The notes under the pieces: generated by a model
Told to the model about the DNA's origin: nothing
The model's database searches: none
Seen by the model: only the letters and a program-made list of their open reading frames with translations
From: Bacillota bacterium
GTDB taxonomy: Bacteria; Bacillota; DSM-12270; Thermacetogeniales; Thermacetogeniaceae
Assembly (NCBI GenBank): GCA_013177945.1
Contig: JABLXW010000004.1
Span: 1 to 64,000, forward strand
Length of the DNA stretch: 64,000 nt
Reading direction: 5' to 3'
Position numbers and translations under genes: made by a program
In this document: positions 34,405-42,963 of the stretch, in pieces
Layout of the letters: every line of letters begins with the position of its first letter
How positions within the stretch are numbered: position 1 is the stretch's first letter

Positions 34405-34764
34405 TCAGTCGCCGTAAGGGTTCTGCCCGTAATTTTTGGGGCGGGGCTGGACCCTCCCGGGAACTGCAGGAACAACCAGGACCTCGCCCGGCTTCACCAG
34501 CCCGAGATGCCGGCGCGCCGCCTCCTCGATGTAGGCGTCGCTCCTGTAAAACTCAAGCTTCTCTCGAATCTCCCGCTGTTTTTGCAGAAGCGCCTGCTCT
34601 TCCCGGCGGAGCCGGAGCAGCTCCCTCTCCAGGCCCCAGATTTTAAGCTGCAGGGGAAGCAGGAAAAGGGCGCAGAGAAACCCCGTCATGATTAAAAAGA
34701 AGAACCGCCGCTTCCAGAGCAACCTCCGGCCTTTGTGATCCAGTTTTTTCCTGCGCCGCCTCAT
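34405..34764 (-). CDS. divIC: Septum formation initiator DivIC/FtsB
   Basis: A bitopic divisome protein. 119 aa. A basic cytoplasmic N-terminus (MRRRRKK) is followed by one membrane helix (residues about 21-40), a leucine-rich coiled coil (LERELLRLRREEQALLQKQ) and YIEEAARRHLGLVKPGE, the family signature. It overlaps the small HTH gene by 4 nt. In Bacillus divIC follows yabQ; here an HTH gene lies between them. Confidence 0.93.
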   Translation of the reverse strand: MRRRRKKLDHKGRRLLWKRRFFFLIMTGFLCALFLLPLQLKIWGLERELLRLRREEQALLQKQREIREKLEFYRSDAYIEEAARRHLGLVKPGEVLVVPAVPGRVQPRPKNYGQNPYGD

Positions 34765-34997
34765 GTGGTTTCTTCCTCCGCTTCATCCTCTTCCCGGAAA
34801 AGACCCAGGGATGTAGGAATGATGATCACAACCTCATAACCCTTGCTGCGCGCCCGGTTCAGAAGGGTGGCAACCGTCGTGGCGTTGATGCCCATCTGCT
34901 TTGCAATTGCCTCATTGCTGTACCCCAATTCTTTGAGAACAACCGCCTGCTTTTCCCGAAAGCTGAGCCTTTCGGCGCCGCGAATCTCAAGATGCAC
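34761..34997 (-). CDS. Small HTH protein (LuxR/sigma region 4-like)
   Basis: 78 aa. Residues about 10-50 form a helix-turn-helix of the GerE/sigma-4 kind (LSFREKQAVVLKELGYSNEA then IAKQMGINATTVATLL). An acidic tail (REEDEAEEETT) ends the protein. ATG at 34997 has GGCGGGG 4 nt upstream. It sits between yabQ and divIC, with three DnaA boxes and a 16-bp palindrome in its upstream region. Target genes are unknown. Confidence 0.75.
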   Translation of the reverse strand: MHLEIRGAERLSFREKQAVVLKELGYSNEAIAKQMGINATTVATLLNRARSKGYEVVIIIPTSLGLFREEDEAEEETT

Positions 34998-35013
34998 ATG
35001 CTACCCCGCCTGT

Positions 35014-35045
35014 TTATCCACATTTTGTGGATATATTGTGGATAA
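35014..35045. promoter_or_regulatory. Cluster of three DnaA boxes
   Basis: TTATCCACA at 35014-35022 on the plus strand and at 35045-35037 on the minus strand are perfect consensus boxes. ATATCCACA at 35034-35026 on the minus strand differs by one base. Start spacings of 12 and 11 bp put them on the same helix face. They occupy the promoter area of the small HTH gene and divIC. Confidence 0.75.
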
Positions 35046-35060
35046 ATTTTGTACAAAATT
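35045..35060. promoter_or_regulatory. Perfect 16-bp palindrome next to the DnaA boxes
   Basis: AATTTTGTACAAAATT is exactly self-complementary, and its first base is shared with the third DnaA box. It has no stable loop and no U-run context, so it looks like a protein-binding site rather than a terminator. Its binding factor is unknown; the adjacent small HTH protein is a candidate. Confidence 0.6.
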
Positions 35061-35103
35061 ATTCTCTTTAAAAATAAAAAATCCTCCTTGGGCGGCTGGA
35101 AAA

Positions 35104-35637
35104 TTACAAGGCGGGGGGTTCGGGAGGGGGGGCAGGCGGCCTGCGAAACTTCAGAGCCCGCACCGCCTCCTTAATCTTCCGGCGAACCAGGCGCAGGAAA
35201 AAGAGCTCCGGCAGCCAGCACAGCCTGATGAAACCGAGCGCCAGCTGGAGGGTAAACCGGGCCGGCAGGAAAAGGAGATGAAGGGCCAGGCCAAGCACCC
35301 GGAGGCAGAAACGGAGGAGCCTGCCGCACCGAAGGAAAAAATGAAAAAGAACCACCCTGACCCGGGGGCTGAGATATTTCAGGTAAGCTCCCAGGCCTGC
35401 CGGAATAATGAGGAGCGTGTAAAAGCGCACCTCCCCGCCGGTTGCTAAAAAAAGAATCCCGAAGACCAGGGCGGCGCAGAGGACCCAGAAGAAAAAATCC
35501 GCCACCTGGGTGCAAAACCAGCCCGGGCGCAGGACCGACCGGAGGACCCGGTAGCAATCAAAAAGGAGCCCGATTCCAATCCCGGCACCCAGATTCAAAA
35601 AAAGAACGAGAAAGTCCCGGGCCACCGTTTCGTTCAT
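35104..35637 (-). CDS. yabQ: Spore cortex biosynthesis protein YabQ
   Basis: Required for cortex formation around the spore in Bacillus. 177 aa. About four hydrophobic segments (FLVLFLNLGAGIGIGLLF, FFFWVLCAALVFGILFLA, FYTLLIIPAGLGAYL, LCLRVLGLALHLLFLP region) and a basic, proline-rich C-terminus. CYRVLRS after the first helix is a family mark. It overlaps yabP by 4 nt and is expected to share its sigma-E promoter. Confidence 0.9.
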   Translation of the reverse strand: MNETVARDFLVLFLNLGAGIGIGLLFDCYRVLRSVLRPGWFCTQVADFFFWVLCAALVFGILFLATGGEVRFYTLLIIPAGLGAYLKYLSPRVRVVLFHFFLRCGRLLRFCLRVLGLALHLLFLPARFTLQLALGFIRLCWLPELFFLRLVRRKIKEAVRALKFRRPPAPPPEPPAL

Positions 35638-35912
35638 TTGAGGAGGCGCTCTAAAATATTTTTCCCTTTTGCCTTCAGCTTCTTCCCCCGGTGCTCGCTG
35701 TATTCAAGCGAGGTGATCAGCCCCTGAACCATCAGCTCCCCGGCGGTCAAATCCAGGTGGGTGATGTGCATCCCTTCCCCCCGCAGGATAAGCAGCCCGA
35801 TTTGGGTTTCGAGGACAATCTCCCCTGCATCGAAGCTCACAACCTGCAGGACCCCCGTCGCTTCCAGCCTTTCCCGGTTCGTTATGGTGACTTCCTGGTT
35901 CGTTCCCGGCAT
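35634..35912 (-). CDS. yabP: Sporulation protein YabP
   Basis: A small mother-cell protein of the YabP/YqfC family that assists coat or cortex assembly. 92 aa. TITNRERLEATGVLQVVSFD and GEGMHITHLDLTAGELMVQG are typical. It is the first gene of yabP-yabQ, preceded at 35969-35998 by a sigma-E-like promoter. Confidence 0.92.
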   Translation of the reverse strand: MPGTNQEVTITNRERLEATGVLQVVSFDAGEIVLETQIGLLILRGEGMHITHLDLTAGELMVQGLITSLEYSEHRGKKLKAKGKNILERLLK

Positions 35913-35968
35913 CTCCCGCCCCTCCTCTCCCCTTTGTTTTAAAGCAAAAGCCGGCCCCTTTACCTTCC

Positions 35969-35998
35969 ATATTATGCCTCTAAACCCCTGAATATAAC
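35969..35998 (-). promoter_or_regulatory. Sigma-E-like promoter for yabPQ
   Basis: The minus strand has GTTATATT (35998-35991), a 14-bp spacer and CATAATAT (35976-35969). This is close to the Bacillus sigma-E consensus (GTCATATT, then CATACAAT). It lies about 57 bp ahead of yabP, consistent with mother-cell expression. Confidence 0.6.
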
Positions 35999-36023
35999 TT
36001 TCCAGCCGTCAGGAGCGGAACGC

Positions 36024-36057
36024 AAAAATAAAAGAGAACCGGAATCAATCCGGTTCT
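36024..36057 (-). terminator. Terminator after flagellar rod genes
   Basis: The minus strand has a perfect 9-bp stem (arms 36057-36049 and 36043-36035) with a 5-nt loop, followed by a U-rich tract. It closes the flgF-flgG-flgJ unit and separates it from yabP. Confidence 0.85.
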
Positions 36058-36081
36058 GAATTCCAGGAAATCTGGAAGCCT

Positions 36082-36408
36082 TTAGCTTTCCTTTCCTCCG
36101 GGCCGGCGCAGCTGTTCGTAAAGAATCTTCCCGATCCCGGAAAAACCCCGTCTGGCCAGGAGCAGGGCGTACTGCTCATCCAGCAGATCTTCGTAGATCG
36201 CCCTTTCAGAGCTTTTTTCCAGCAAGCCTCCACGCGGGATTGTCTTCCGCATCGCCCTTAAAAGGTAATGCCAGAAGATGCCCTCAAGCTCCTGACAGGC
36301 TTTTTTCAGCCTTTCGTCTTCCGGTTTCTCCCCGGCACCATGCCGCACTTCCGCGCTCCCTTCAGCGCTTCGCGGCAAATCTGGAGGGTGCAACGCACCG
36401 ACCGCCAT
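36082..36408 (-). CDS. flgJ: Rod-binding protein, FlgJ N-terminal domain only
   Basis: 108 aa matching the rod-binding domain of FlgJ: ACQELEGIFWHYLLRAMRKTIP and LLDEQYALLLARRGFSGIG. There is no C-terminal muramidase domain, as is common in Firmicutes. It assists flagellar rod assembly in the cell wall. ATG at 36408 has GGGGTGGG upstream. It follows flgG by 62 nt. Confidence 0.85.
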   Translation of the reverse strand: MAVGALHPPDLPRSAEGSAEVRHGAGEKPEDERLKKACQELEGIFWHYLLRAMRKTIPRGGLLEKSSERAIYEDLLDEQYALLLARRGFSGIGKILYEQLRRPGGKES

Positions 36409-36470
36409 TTATTTCCCACCCCTCACAGGGCACGCAACGCCCGAACTCCCAACAACCGGCGCGGGAGAAG

Positions 36471-37268
36471 CTAGCGGCGCAGGTTGTTAGCGATCTGCAG
36501 CATCTCATCCGCCGCCTGAACCGCCTTCGAGTTTAGCTCGTAGGCGCGCTGGGCGGTGATCAGGCTCACCATCTCCTCAACCACCTGGACATTTGACGAC
36601 TCCAGGAAGCCCTGCTCCACCGTAACATTCTGGGAACCGTTTTCACCCACCTCTTGAGGTTCTCCGGAAGCTGCAGTTGCCCTATAAATATTGCGACCCA
36701 ACTTTTCCAGCCCCGCGGGGTTTATAAACTGAACAATTAACAGTTTATCCACCTCCTGCGGTTTAGAATCCTCTGAAGACAAGTAAGTAATTGTTCCGTC
36801 TGCGGATACACTTATTTCTTTAGCCTCTGGTGGAATTTCGATGTCGCCGTCCTCACCCTGAACAAGATAGCCATCGGTGGTAACAAGGCGGCCTTCTCCA
36901 TCAAGCTTAAAGCTTCCATCACGGGTGTACAATTCTTCATCTCCAGGACCTTTAACAACAAAAAACCCCGGGCCTGACAGGGCCAGATCCAGCGGATTTC
37001 CGGTCGGCTGGAGGCTCCCCTGCTGGAAGATCGTGTGGGAGCCTGCAGCTCTCACCCCAAGCCCCACATCAATGCCTGTGGGAGCGCCGGCGGCCCCCCC
37101 TTCAACGGCCACGGGCCTCCTGATCGTTAAATACAAAAGATCCTGAAATTCAGGCCTGACACGCTTAAAAGCAGTGGTGTTGACATTTGCCAGATTGTGG
37201 GAAATAGTGTCGATGTTAAACTGCTGCGCGGTCATCCCGGAAGCAGCAGTATAAAGCGCCCTCAGCAT
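36471..37268 (-). CDS. flgG: Flagellar basal-body rod protein FlgG (FlhP-like)
   Basis: Distal rod component exported by the flagellar type III system. About 265 aa. It begins MLRALYTAASGMTAQQF with the SHNLANVNTTAFKR rod signature. The body has NPLDLALSGPGFFVV, and the C-terminus is VQVVEEMVSLITAQRAYELN. The ATG at 37268 has GAGGGGGTTGGAG upstream; the open frame extends 65 codons further without similarity. The 223-nt gap to flgF holds a hairpin (GGCACC/GGTGCC, 37402-37423) and no gene. Confidence 0.93.
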   Translation of the reverse strand: MLRALYTAASGMTAQQFNIDTISHNLANVNTTAFKRVRPEFQDLLYLTIRRPVAVEGGAAGAPTGIDVGLGVRAAGSHTIFQQGSLQPTGNPLDLALSGPGFFVVKGPGDEELYTRDGSFKLDGEGRLVTTDGYLVQGEDGDIEIPPEAKEISVSADGTITYLSSEDSKPQEVDKLLIVQFINPAGLEKLGRNIYRATAASGEPQEVGENGSQNVTVEQGFLESSNVQVVEEMVSLITAQRAYELNSKAVQAADEMLQIANNLRR

Positions 37269-37491
37269 AAAGCTCCAACCCCCTCTAAAAACCTCTTCAA
37301 ACAGTTTCTCCCCTGATTTCTCTTCCCGGAAAGGTAATTCGTCCATCAGGTTTCTCGTGGCGAACCTTCGGGAAAGAAAGGCTTGAGGAAAAGACGACCC
37401 GGGCACCTCGGTCGGTCGGTGCCGGAGGGGGCTCCTGTCAAGCAGTCCGCCCCGAACTCTCATCTGGCTGGGCCAAAAAAGCAGCCTCTCC

Positions 37492-38298
37492 CTATCTCAC
37501 GCGTCCGACTTCATTCACCACCTTTTCCAGGGTGCTGTCAATTGCCTGCACCACCTTCTGGTTCGCTTCATAGGCACGCATCACGGCAATCAGGCTGGCC
37601 ATCTCTTCCACAGGATTCACGTTGGAGCCTTCCCGAAACCCCTGCTTTACCTCGTAATCCACTCCCGCAACGGGCTGGGGCTCCCCCTGGAAAAGAGAGT
37701 TGCCGACCTTTCTCCAGCCTGCCCCTGCGCCCCCGGGCGGCCCCGCAACCAGCGCCAGCCTGGGGATCTCCTGCCCGGCCGCATTAACCGCCCCGCGCAA
37801 AGAACCATCTGGGCCCACCTCAAGCTTTCCGTCCGAAACATAGATTTCCTCCAGCTGCCCGTTGCGCTCCCCCAGGACCGCAAGGTTTGCCGTTGTAACA
37901 AGGCGGCCGGTCCCGTCAAGCACAAAACTCCCGTTCCTGGTATAAAAAGTCTGCCCTCCGGCGTCCCGGACCGCAAAGTAGACATTTCCCCGCAGGGCGA
38001 GGTCCAGCGGATTTCCCGTCTCCTGCCAGATTCCGGGGCGGTAAGATGTGGCCACCGCGTCTACGACAGATCCCGTTCCCAGGGTCCCAATCCGGGGGGG
38101 AGCCTGCAACCCTGCACCGAGCTCGCCCCGAACCCGGTCCCGGCAGCGGACAAGGAGCATCTGAGGAAAGGATCTGAGGGCCACCTCGTCCCGGCGGTAC
38201 CCCGGCGTGCCGGCATTGGCCAGATTATGGGAGATCACGTCGGACTGAACCTGTTTTGCCATCATCCCTGCTGCTGCAGTGTAAAGCCCCCGCACCAT
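37492..38298 (-). CDS. Flagellar basal-body rod protein FlgF/FlhO-like
   Basis: 268 aa. It has the same rod architecture as its neighbour: MVRGLYTAAAGMMAKQ, SHNLANAGTPGYRRDEVALR, NPLDLALRGNVYFAV and EEMASLIAVMRAYEANQKV. The order mbl-flhO-flhP is conserved in Bacillus, so this is the flhO equivalent. An inner segment rich in glycine and proline (about residues 183-195) is unusual but does not break the frame. Confidence 0.92.
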   Translation of the reverse strand: MVRGLYTAAAGMMAKQVQSDVISHNLANAGTPGYRRDEVALRSFPQMLLVRCRDRVRGELGAGLQAPPRIGTLGTGSVVDAVATSYRPGIWQETGNPLDLALRGNVYFAVRDAGGQTFYTRNGSFVLDGTGRLVTTANLAVLGERNGQLEEIYVSDGKLEVGPDGSLRGAVNAAGQEIPRLALVAGPPGGAGAGWRKVGNSLFQGEPQPVAGVDYEVKQGFREGSNVNPVEEMASLIAVMRAYEANQKVVQAIDSTLEKVVNEVGRVR

Positions 38299-38400
38299 TT
38301 TCTCACCCCCTTGACTGCCAGTTTCCCTGGATACTAAATACTACCTTTTTCAACGAAATCCTGCAAAAGCAAACAAAAAATTCCTTCAAAAGTCCCAAGC

Positions 38401-38439
38401 CGAAAGAGAAAAAAGGCGGCAACCCGGTCCGCCGCCTTT
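38401..38439 (-). terminator. Terminator of mbl
   Basis: The minus strand has AAAGGCGGC (38439-38431) and GCCGCCTTT (38420-38412) as a 9-bp stem with a 10-nt loop, continuing into a U-rich run. It lies 24 nt after the mbl stop. Confidence 0.85.
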
Positions 38440-38462
38440 ATGCTGCTCCTTCAGGCCTGCAC

Positions 38463-39635
<1,173 letters not shown>

Positions 39636-39884
39636 TCAGTCGCCCCGGTACTTTTTGCGGGTCGCCTCTCCCCCCCTGATGTGGCGCTCGGCCTTGTTGA
39701 GCTCCAGAATATTTCTCACCTGAAGCGCCAGCTGGGGGTTGATCTTGGGAAGCCGTTCTGTCACATCTTTATGAATTGTGCTCTTGCTGACACCGAAAAC
39801 CTGGGCAGTCTGGCGCACAGTAGCTGCTGATTCCAGGATGTAGTGGCTTACCTCCAGGACCCGGCGGCGGATGTACTCTTGCAT
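39636..39884 (-). CDS. spoIIID: Stage III sporulation transcription factor SpoIIID
   Basis: A mother-cell DNA-binding protein acting between sigma-E and sigma-K. 82 aa. The helix-turn-helix is ATVRQTAQVFGVSKSTIHKD, and a basic tail (RHIRGGEATRKKYRG) helps DNA binding. A possible sigma-E -10 (CATATAAA) lies on the minus strand at 39924-39917, with only a weak GTCTTTTT upstream. Confidence 0.97.
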   Translation of the reverse strand: MQEYIRRRVLEVSHYILESAATVRQTAQVFGVSKSTIHKDVTERLPKINPQLALQVRNILELNKAERHIRGGEATRKKYRGD

Positions 39885-40037
39885 TCTGATCCTCCCCTGG
39901 TTCCGAGTTTAGTACATTTATATGAACCGGGAAGGGAAAAAGACTAACGGGACAGGCCGGAGAAGACGAGTTAATTTTGCATAATCTGAAATCGATGCGT
40001 GCATACTACAGTTGAAAAGCTCCAAAAGGAGGTGAGG

Positions 40038-40241
40038 ATGTTGGCCAAACTTACTTCGAAAGAGCTAGGTTTAATTGAAGACAGCCTGCGCCAGGAGCAA
40101 CTCATGATTCAGAAATTCGGTTTTTATGCCAATCAGGCAACTGATCCAGAAATCAAGAGTCTGTGTCAGAACCTGCGCGATATGCACCAGCGCCACCTGG
40201 ACACCCTGATGAGACACCTGAACGAGGCGGCAACGCTCTAA
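40038..40241 (+). CDS. Small CotF-like spore coat or ferritin-like protein
   Basis: 67 aa, mostly helical (LTSKELGLIEDSLRQEQLMI, then FGFYANQATDPEIKSLC). It ends with MHQRHLDTLMRHL. The layout resembles half of a CotF/ferritin-like bundle. ATG at 40038 has a near-perfect AAAGGAGGTG site. The next gene follows after 66 nt and is of the same kind. A CATACTAC at 40002-40009 could be a late-sporulation -10 but is unproven. Confidence 0.75.
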   Translation: MLAKLTSKELGLIEDSLRQEQLMIQKFGFYANQATDPEIKSLCQNLRDMHQRHLDTLMRHLNEAATL

Positions 40242-40307
40242 GACGGCAGGAAAAAAGGAGCGGTGCAGGCCAAAGCAGCACTTCAACCACCAGAAAGGAG
40301 GATAAAA

Positions 40308-40607
40308 ATGCCTGAGCATAGAATAAGCGACCAGATCTGTGCAGAGGATCTCTTATCAAGCCAGAAGTTCCTGATGGGCAACTACAACACCGCCATCTAC
40401 GAGTCGGCCAACTCTGACCTCCGGAAAGATTTCATGGAAATTCACCGGCAGGAGCAAGACGGCGCCCAGAAGGTTTTTAACTTTATGAATCAGAAGGGCT
40501 GGTACAAGCCTGCTGCTGCCGATCCCAAGATGATCTCCGAGGCGAGGTCAAAAGCCCAGCAACAAATGGGCGCGCAGGGCGGCGGTGCCGCCGGTCGTTT
40601 TATTTAA
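40308..40607 (+). CDS. CotF-family spore coat protein
   Basis: 99 aa. ISDQICAEDLLSSQKFLMGN then YNTAIYESANSDLRKDFMEI resembles the CotF family found in spore coats. It ends in a glycine/glutamine-rich tail (QQQMGAQGGGAAGRFI). ATG at 40308 has a GGAGG site. It is co-transcribed with the shorter helical protein and closed by the terminator at 40637-40672. Confidence 0.85.
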   Translation: MPEHRISDQICAEDLLSSQKFLMGNYNTAIYESANSDLRKDFMEIHRQEQDGAQKVFNFMNQKGWYKPAAADPKMISEARSKAQQQMGAQGGGAAGRFI

Positions 40608-40636
40608 CAGGAACGTCGTTTTAAGTGTCCTCAATC

Positions 40637-40672
40637 AAAATCAAGGGGAGTTAAGCTCCCCTTGATTTTTTA
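40637..40672 (+). terminator. Terminator of the coat-protein pair
   Basis: A perfect 14-bp stem (40637-40650 with 40656-40669) with a 5-nt TTAAG loop, ending in a T-run. It is about 30 nt after the second coat gene. The symmetrical A/T flanks mean it could also work on the other strand. Confidence 0.9.
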
Positions 40673-40752
40673 ATGGGCTTGATGCTCCAACAGGAGGACT
40701 TAAAAGAAATTGCGAGAAAGAGTAAGAAAACACCGCGCCGGGAGGTGGTTTG

Positions 40753-41748
40753 ATGCCGGAAAGCTCCGGCGGACTGTTTCGAAACATCACCGATGTGCCC
40801 GGGATACTCCTCGGCCATGCCTCGGATTATGAAGCACTGACAGGCTGCACCGTGGTGCTCTGCCCCGAAGGGGGAACAGGGGGTGTCGCGGTGAGGGGTG
40901 CTGCCCCGGGCACCAGAGAAACAGATTTGCTGCGCCCGGGGTGCCGGGTGGAATTGGTGCACGGCATTGTTCTTGCAGGGGGCAGCGCTTTTGGCCTCGA
41001 CGCTGCCTGCGGCGTCGTCCGGTACCTGGAGGAGAGGGGTTGCGGGTACGATACGGGGATCGCCCGGGTCCCCATTGTCCCGGCAGCAATCATTTTCGAC
41101 CTGCACATCGGCAGGAAAGATGTCCGCCCCGACCGGGAAATGGGATACGCCGCCTGTCTCGCCGCGGCCAGGGGAAAAATCTCCGAAGGATGCATCGGAG
41201 CGGGAACCGGCGCTACGGTGGGCAATCTCCTGGGGCCCTCCTTTGCCACGAAAGGGGGTCTGGGGTCCTGGTCCCAGCGGCAGGGAGACTTAATCGTGGG
41301 AGCGGTTGCAGTCGTCAACGCCCTGGGAGATGTCGTACACCCCGTTACGGGAGAAATTTACGCAGGACTGCGCCACCCGGAGCGCGGCGTCTTCCTGAAC
41401 ACGAAGCAGTTAATGGCAAAGGGAGAGGTGGGCCGGATCTTTCCCGGAACGAGCACGGTCCTGGGCGTTGTAGCAACAAATGCTGCGCTCAACAAGGAGC
41501 AGGTCAACCGGGTCGCCGCCCTCAGCCACCTGGGACTGGCGCGCACCATCAGCCCGGCCCACACCGGATACGACGGTGACGCCGTTTTTGTCCTGGCGCG
41601 GGGTGAGGTGCAGGCAAACCCGGACCAGGTGGGGATCCTGGCTGCGGAGTGCATGGCTCATGCCATCATCCGGGCGGTGCGGGAGGCCTGGTCCCTGGGC
41701 GGGATTCCGGCAGCCTGCGACCTCAAAAACCGGGGCTCCAAAAAATAA
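40753..41748 (+). CDS. P1/S58 family peptidase (DmpA-type aminopeptidase)
   Basis: 331 aa of the self-processing Ntn-like DmpA family. ITDVPGILLGHASD opens it. GIVLAGGSAFGLDAACGVVR, GAGTGATVGNLLGP and VLGVVATNAALNKEQ contain the conserved substrate and autocleavage regions, and HTGYDGDAVFVLA is near the end. ATG at 40753 has GGAGGTGG upstream. It is the third plus-strand gene of this island and convergent with spoIID. Confidence 0.9.
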   Translation: MPESSGGLFRNITDVPGILLGHASDYEALTGCTVVLCPEGGTGGVAVRGAAPGTRETDLLRPGCRVELVHGIVLAGGSAFGLDAACGVVRYLEERGCGYDTGIARVPIVPAAIIFDLHIGRKDVRPDREMGYAACLAAARGKISEGCIGAGTGATVGNLLGPSFATKGGLGSWSQRQGDLIVGAVAVVNALGDVVHPVTGEIYAGLRHPERGVFLNTKQLMAKGEVGRIFPGTSTVLGVVATNAALNKEQVNRVAALSHLGLARTISPAHTGYDGDAVFVLARGEVQANPDQVGILAAECMAHAIIRAVREAWSLGGIPAACDLKNRGSKK

Positions 41749-41761
41749 AAACACCGCTGAC

Positions 41762-42763
41762 TTACCGCCGGCCTTTGCCGGAAGCAGAATTGCGGTCAGA
41801 AACTTTCAGCTGGACGCCCCGGTAGTAGTAGGTCAGAATCTGCCGGTATGTCCGCCCCTGCAGGGCAAGGCCCTGAGCACCGTACTGGCACAGGCCTACG
41901 GCGTGGCCATACCCGCGCGTGGAAAAAATTACCTGGTTTCCGGTCGCCCTGACGGTGAAATCGGTTGACCGCAATCCCAAACTTTCCCTGAAATCAACCC
42001 CTCTGAAGACCCGGGTCCCCACCCTTACCTTCTTGACCCGGCCGCTCCGGGTCCGTTCCAGAACCTGGACCGGCCCCCCCAAACCCTGCCCCGCAGGAAC
42101 GGCGCTTTCGTTCAACCCCAGGCGGGCAAAAAAATCCTGAAGAGATAAGCTCGCAAGAACCGGCTGCATCCGGTGGGGGGGGTCCCAGGTGCAGGGAACT
42201 CCTTTCAAATAAGGGACCTCGCGGCCCCAGACTTCAACCGCGTCTTCCGTCCCCTTCCCGCCGCAGCTTGCATGGTAAACCGGGTCGATCAACCGATCCT
42301 GATAAACCAGCACCTCCCCGGTTGTGGCCCTGACCGCATCCGCGATCCGCCCGTAGTAAAAGTGAAAGCGCACCAGGCCCCACCTCCTGCGCATTTCGGC
42401 GCGGGGAATCCAGGCCTGGCAGTGGCCGGGATCCGCGCAGAGGTGGGCGCCGGGGTGTTTTTCATCACGGCTCCCGGAGGTGAGGCGGTGCAGGGCGTAG
42501 GTTCGCGCAGCAACAGCCTGAGCCTTCAAGGCTTCCGGGTGAAAAGAGGCCGGCATTTCTGCAGCAACAACACCAATGAGGTATTCCTCAAGCGGGAGGG
42601 AAACCACCAGGTCCGGCTCGATTTGCAGCCGGATCTCAGGCCCCCGTGGCCCGGTGCCTGACGGGAGCTTTTCCCGGCTGCAACCCCGCGCCAGCAGTGC
42701 GGGAAGCCCAACCAAAATCAAGGCGAGCATAAGGACGGCAAAGCCCAAGCGCCTGCAACCCAA
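41762..42763 (-). CDS. spoIID: Stage II sporulation protein D
   Basis: A membrane-anchored lytic transglycosylase needed for engulfment. About 333 aa. An N-terminal anchor (GFAVLMLALILVGLPALL) is followed by PLEEYLIGVVAAEMPASFHPEALKAQAVAARTYAL (split motifs, including the catalytic Glu) and by GYGHAVGLCQYGAQGLA near the end. TTG at 42763 is proposed: GGGGAGG lies 12 nt upstream, and a sigma-E-like promoter at 42808-42837 falls within the longer open frame, whose first ATG is at 42829. Confidence 0.92.
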   Translation of the reverse strand: MGCRRLGFAVLMLALILVGLPALLARGCSREKLPSGTGPRGPEIRLQIEPDLVVSLPLEEYLIGVVAAEMPASFHPEALKAQAVAARTYALHRLTSGSRDEKHPGAHLCADPGHCQAWIPRAEMRRRWGLVRFHFYYGRIADAVRATTGEVLVYQDRLIDPVYHASCGGKGTEDAVEVWGREVPYLKGVPCTWDPPHRMQPVLASLSLQDFFARLGLNESAVPAGQGLGGPVQVLERTRSGRVKKVRVGTRVFRGVDFRESLGLRSTDFTVRATGNQVIFSTRGYGHAVGLCQYGAQGLALQGRTYRQILTYYYRGVQLKVSDRNSASGKGRR

Positions 42764-42807
42764 AATAAAACAAAACCTCCCCGAAGGCGGACATTTCCCT
42801 GTTACCC

Positions 42808-42837
42808 TATTTATGAAAAAAGATGGCATGTTAGACC
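42808..42837 (-). promoter_or_regulatory. Candidate sigma-E promoter for spoIID
   Basis: The minus strand has CATAAATA (42815-42808) as a good sigma-E -10, with GGTCTAAC (42837-42830) 14 bp upstream as a weaker -35. spoIID is a sigma-E gene in Bacillus. The promoter position argues for a start codon downstream of 42800. Confidence 0.45.
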
Positions 42838-42963
42838 GGAATAAAAAAGTGCGGCTCGCGCACAGGCCTCCGGAGTGCCGCCGAAGGCCGGCAATGCCCG
42901 CACGGGATCGCAAGGGAGGAAGATTACTGGACCGTCCAGCCAAAAGCGGGAGCAAGCGGTTCG

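Noticed and set aside
37269-37491. Possible c-di-GMP riboswitch ahead of flgG
   Set aside because: A 6-bp GGCACC/GGTGCC hairpin is present, but the conserved GEMM core sequence and tetraloop-receptor arrangement are not.
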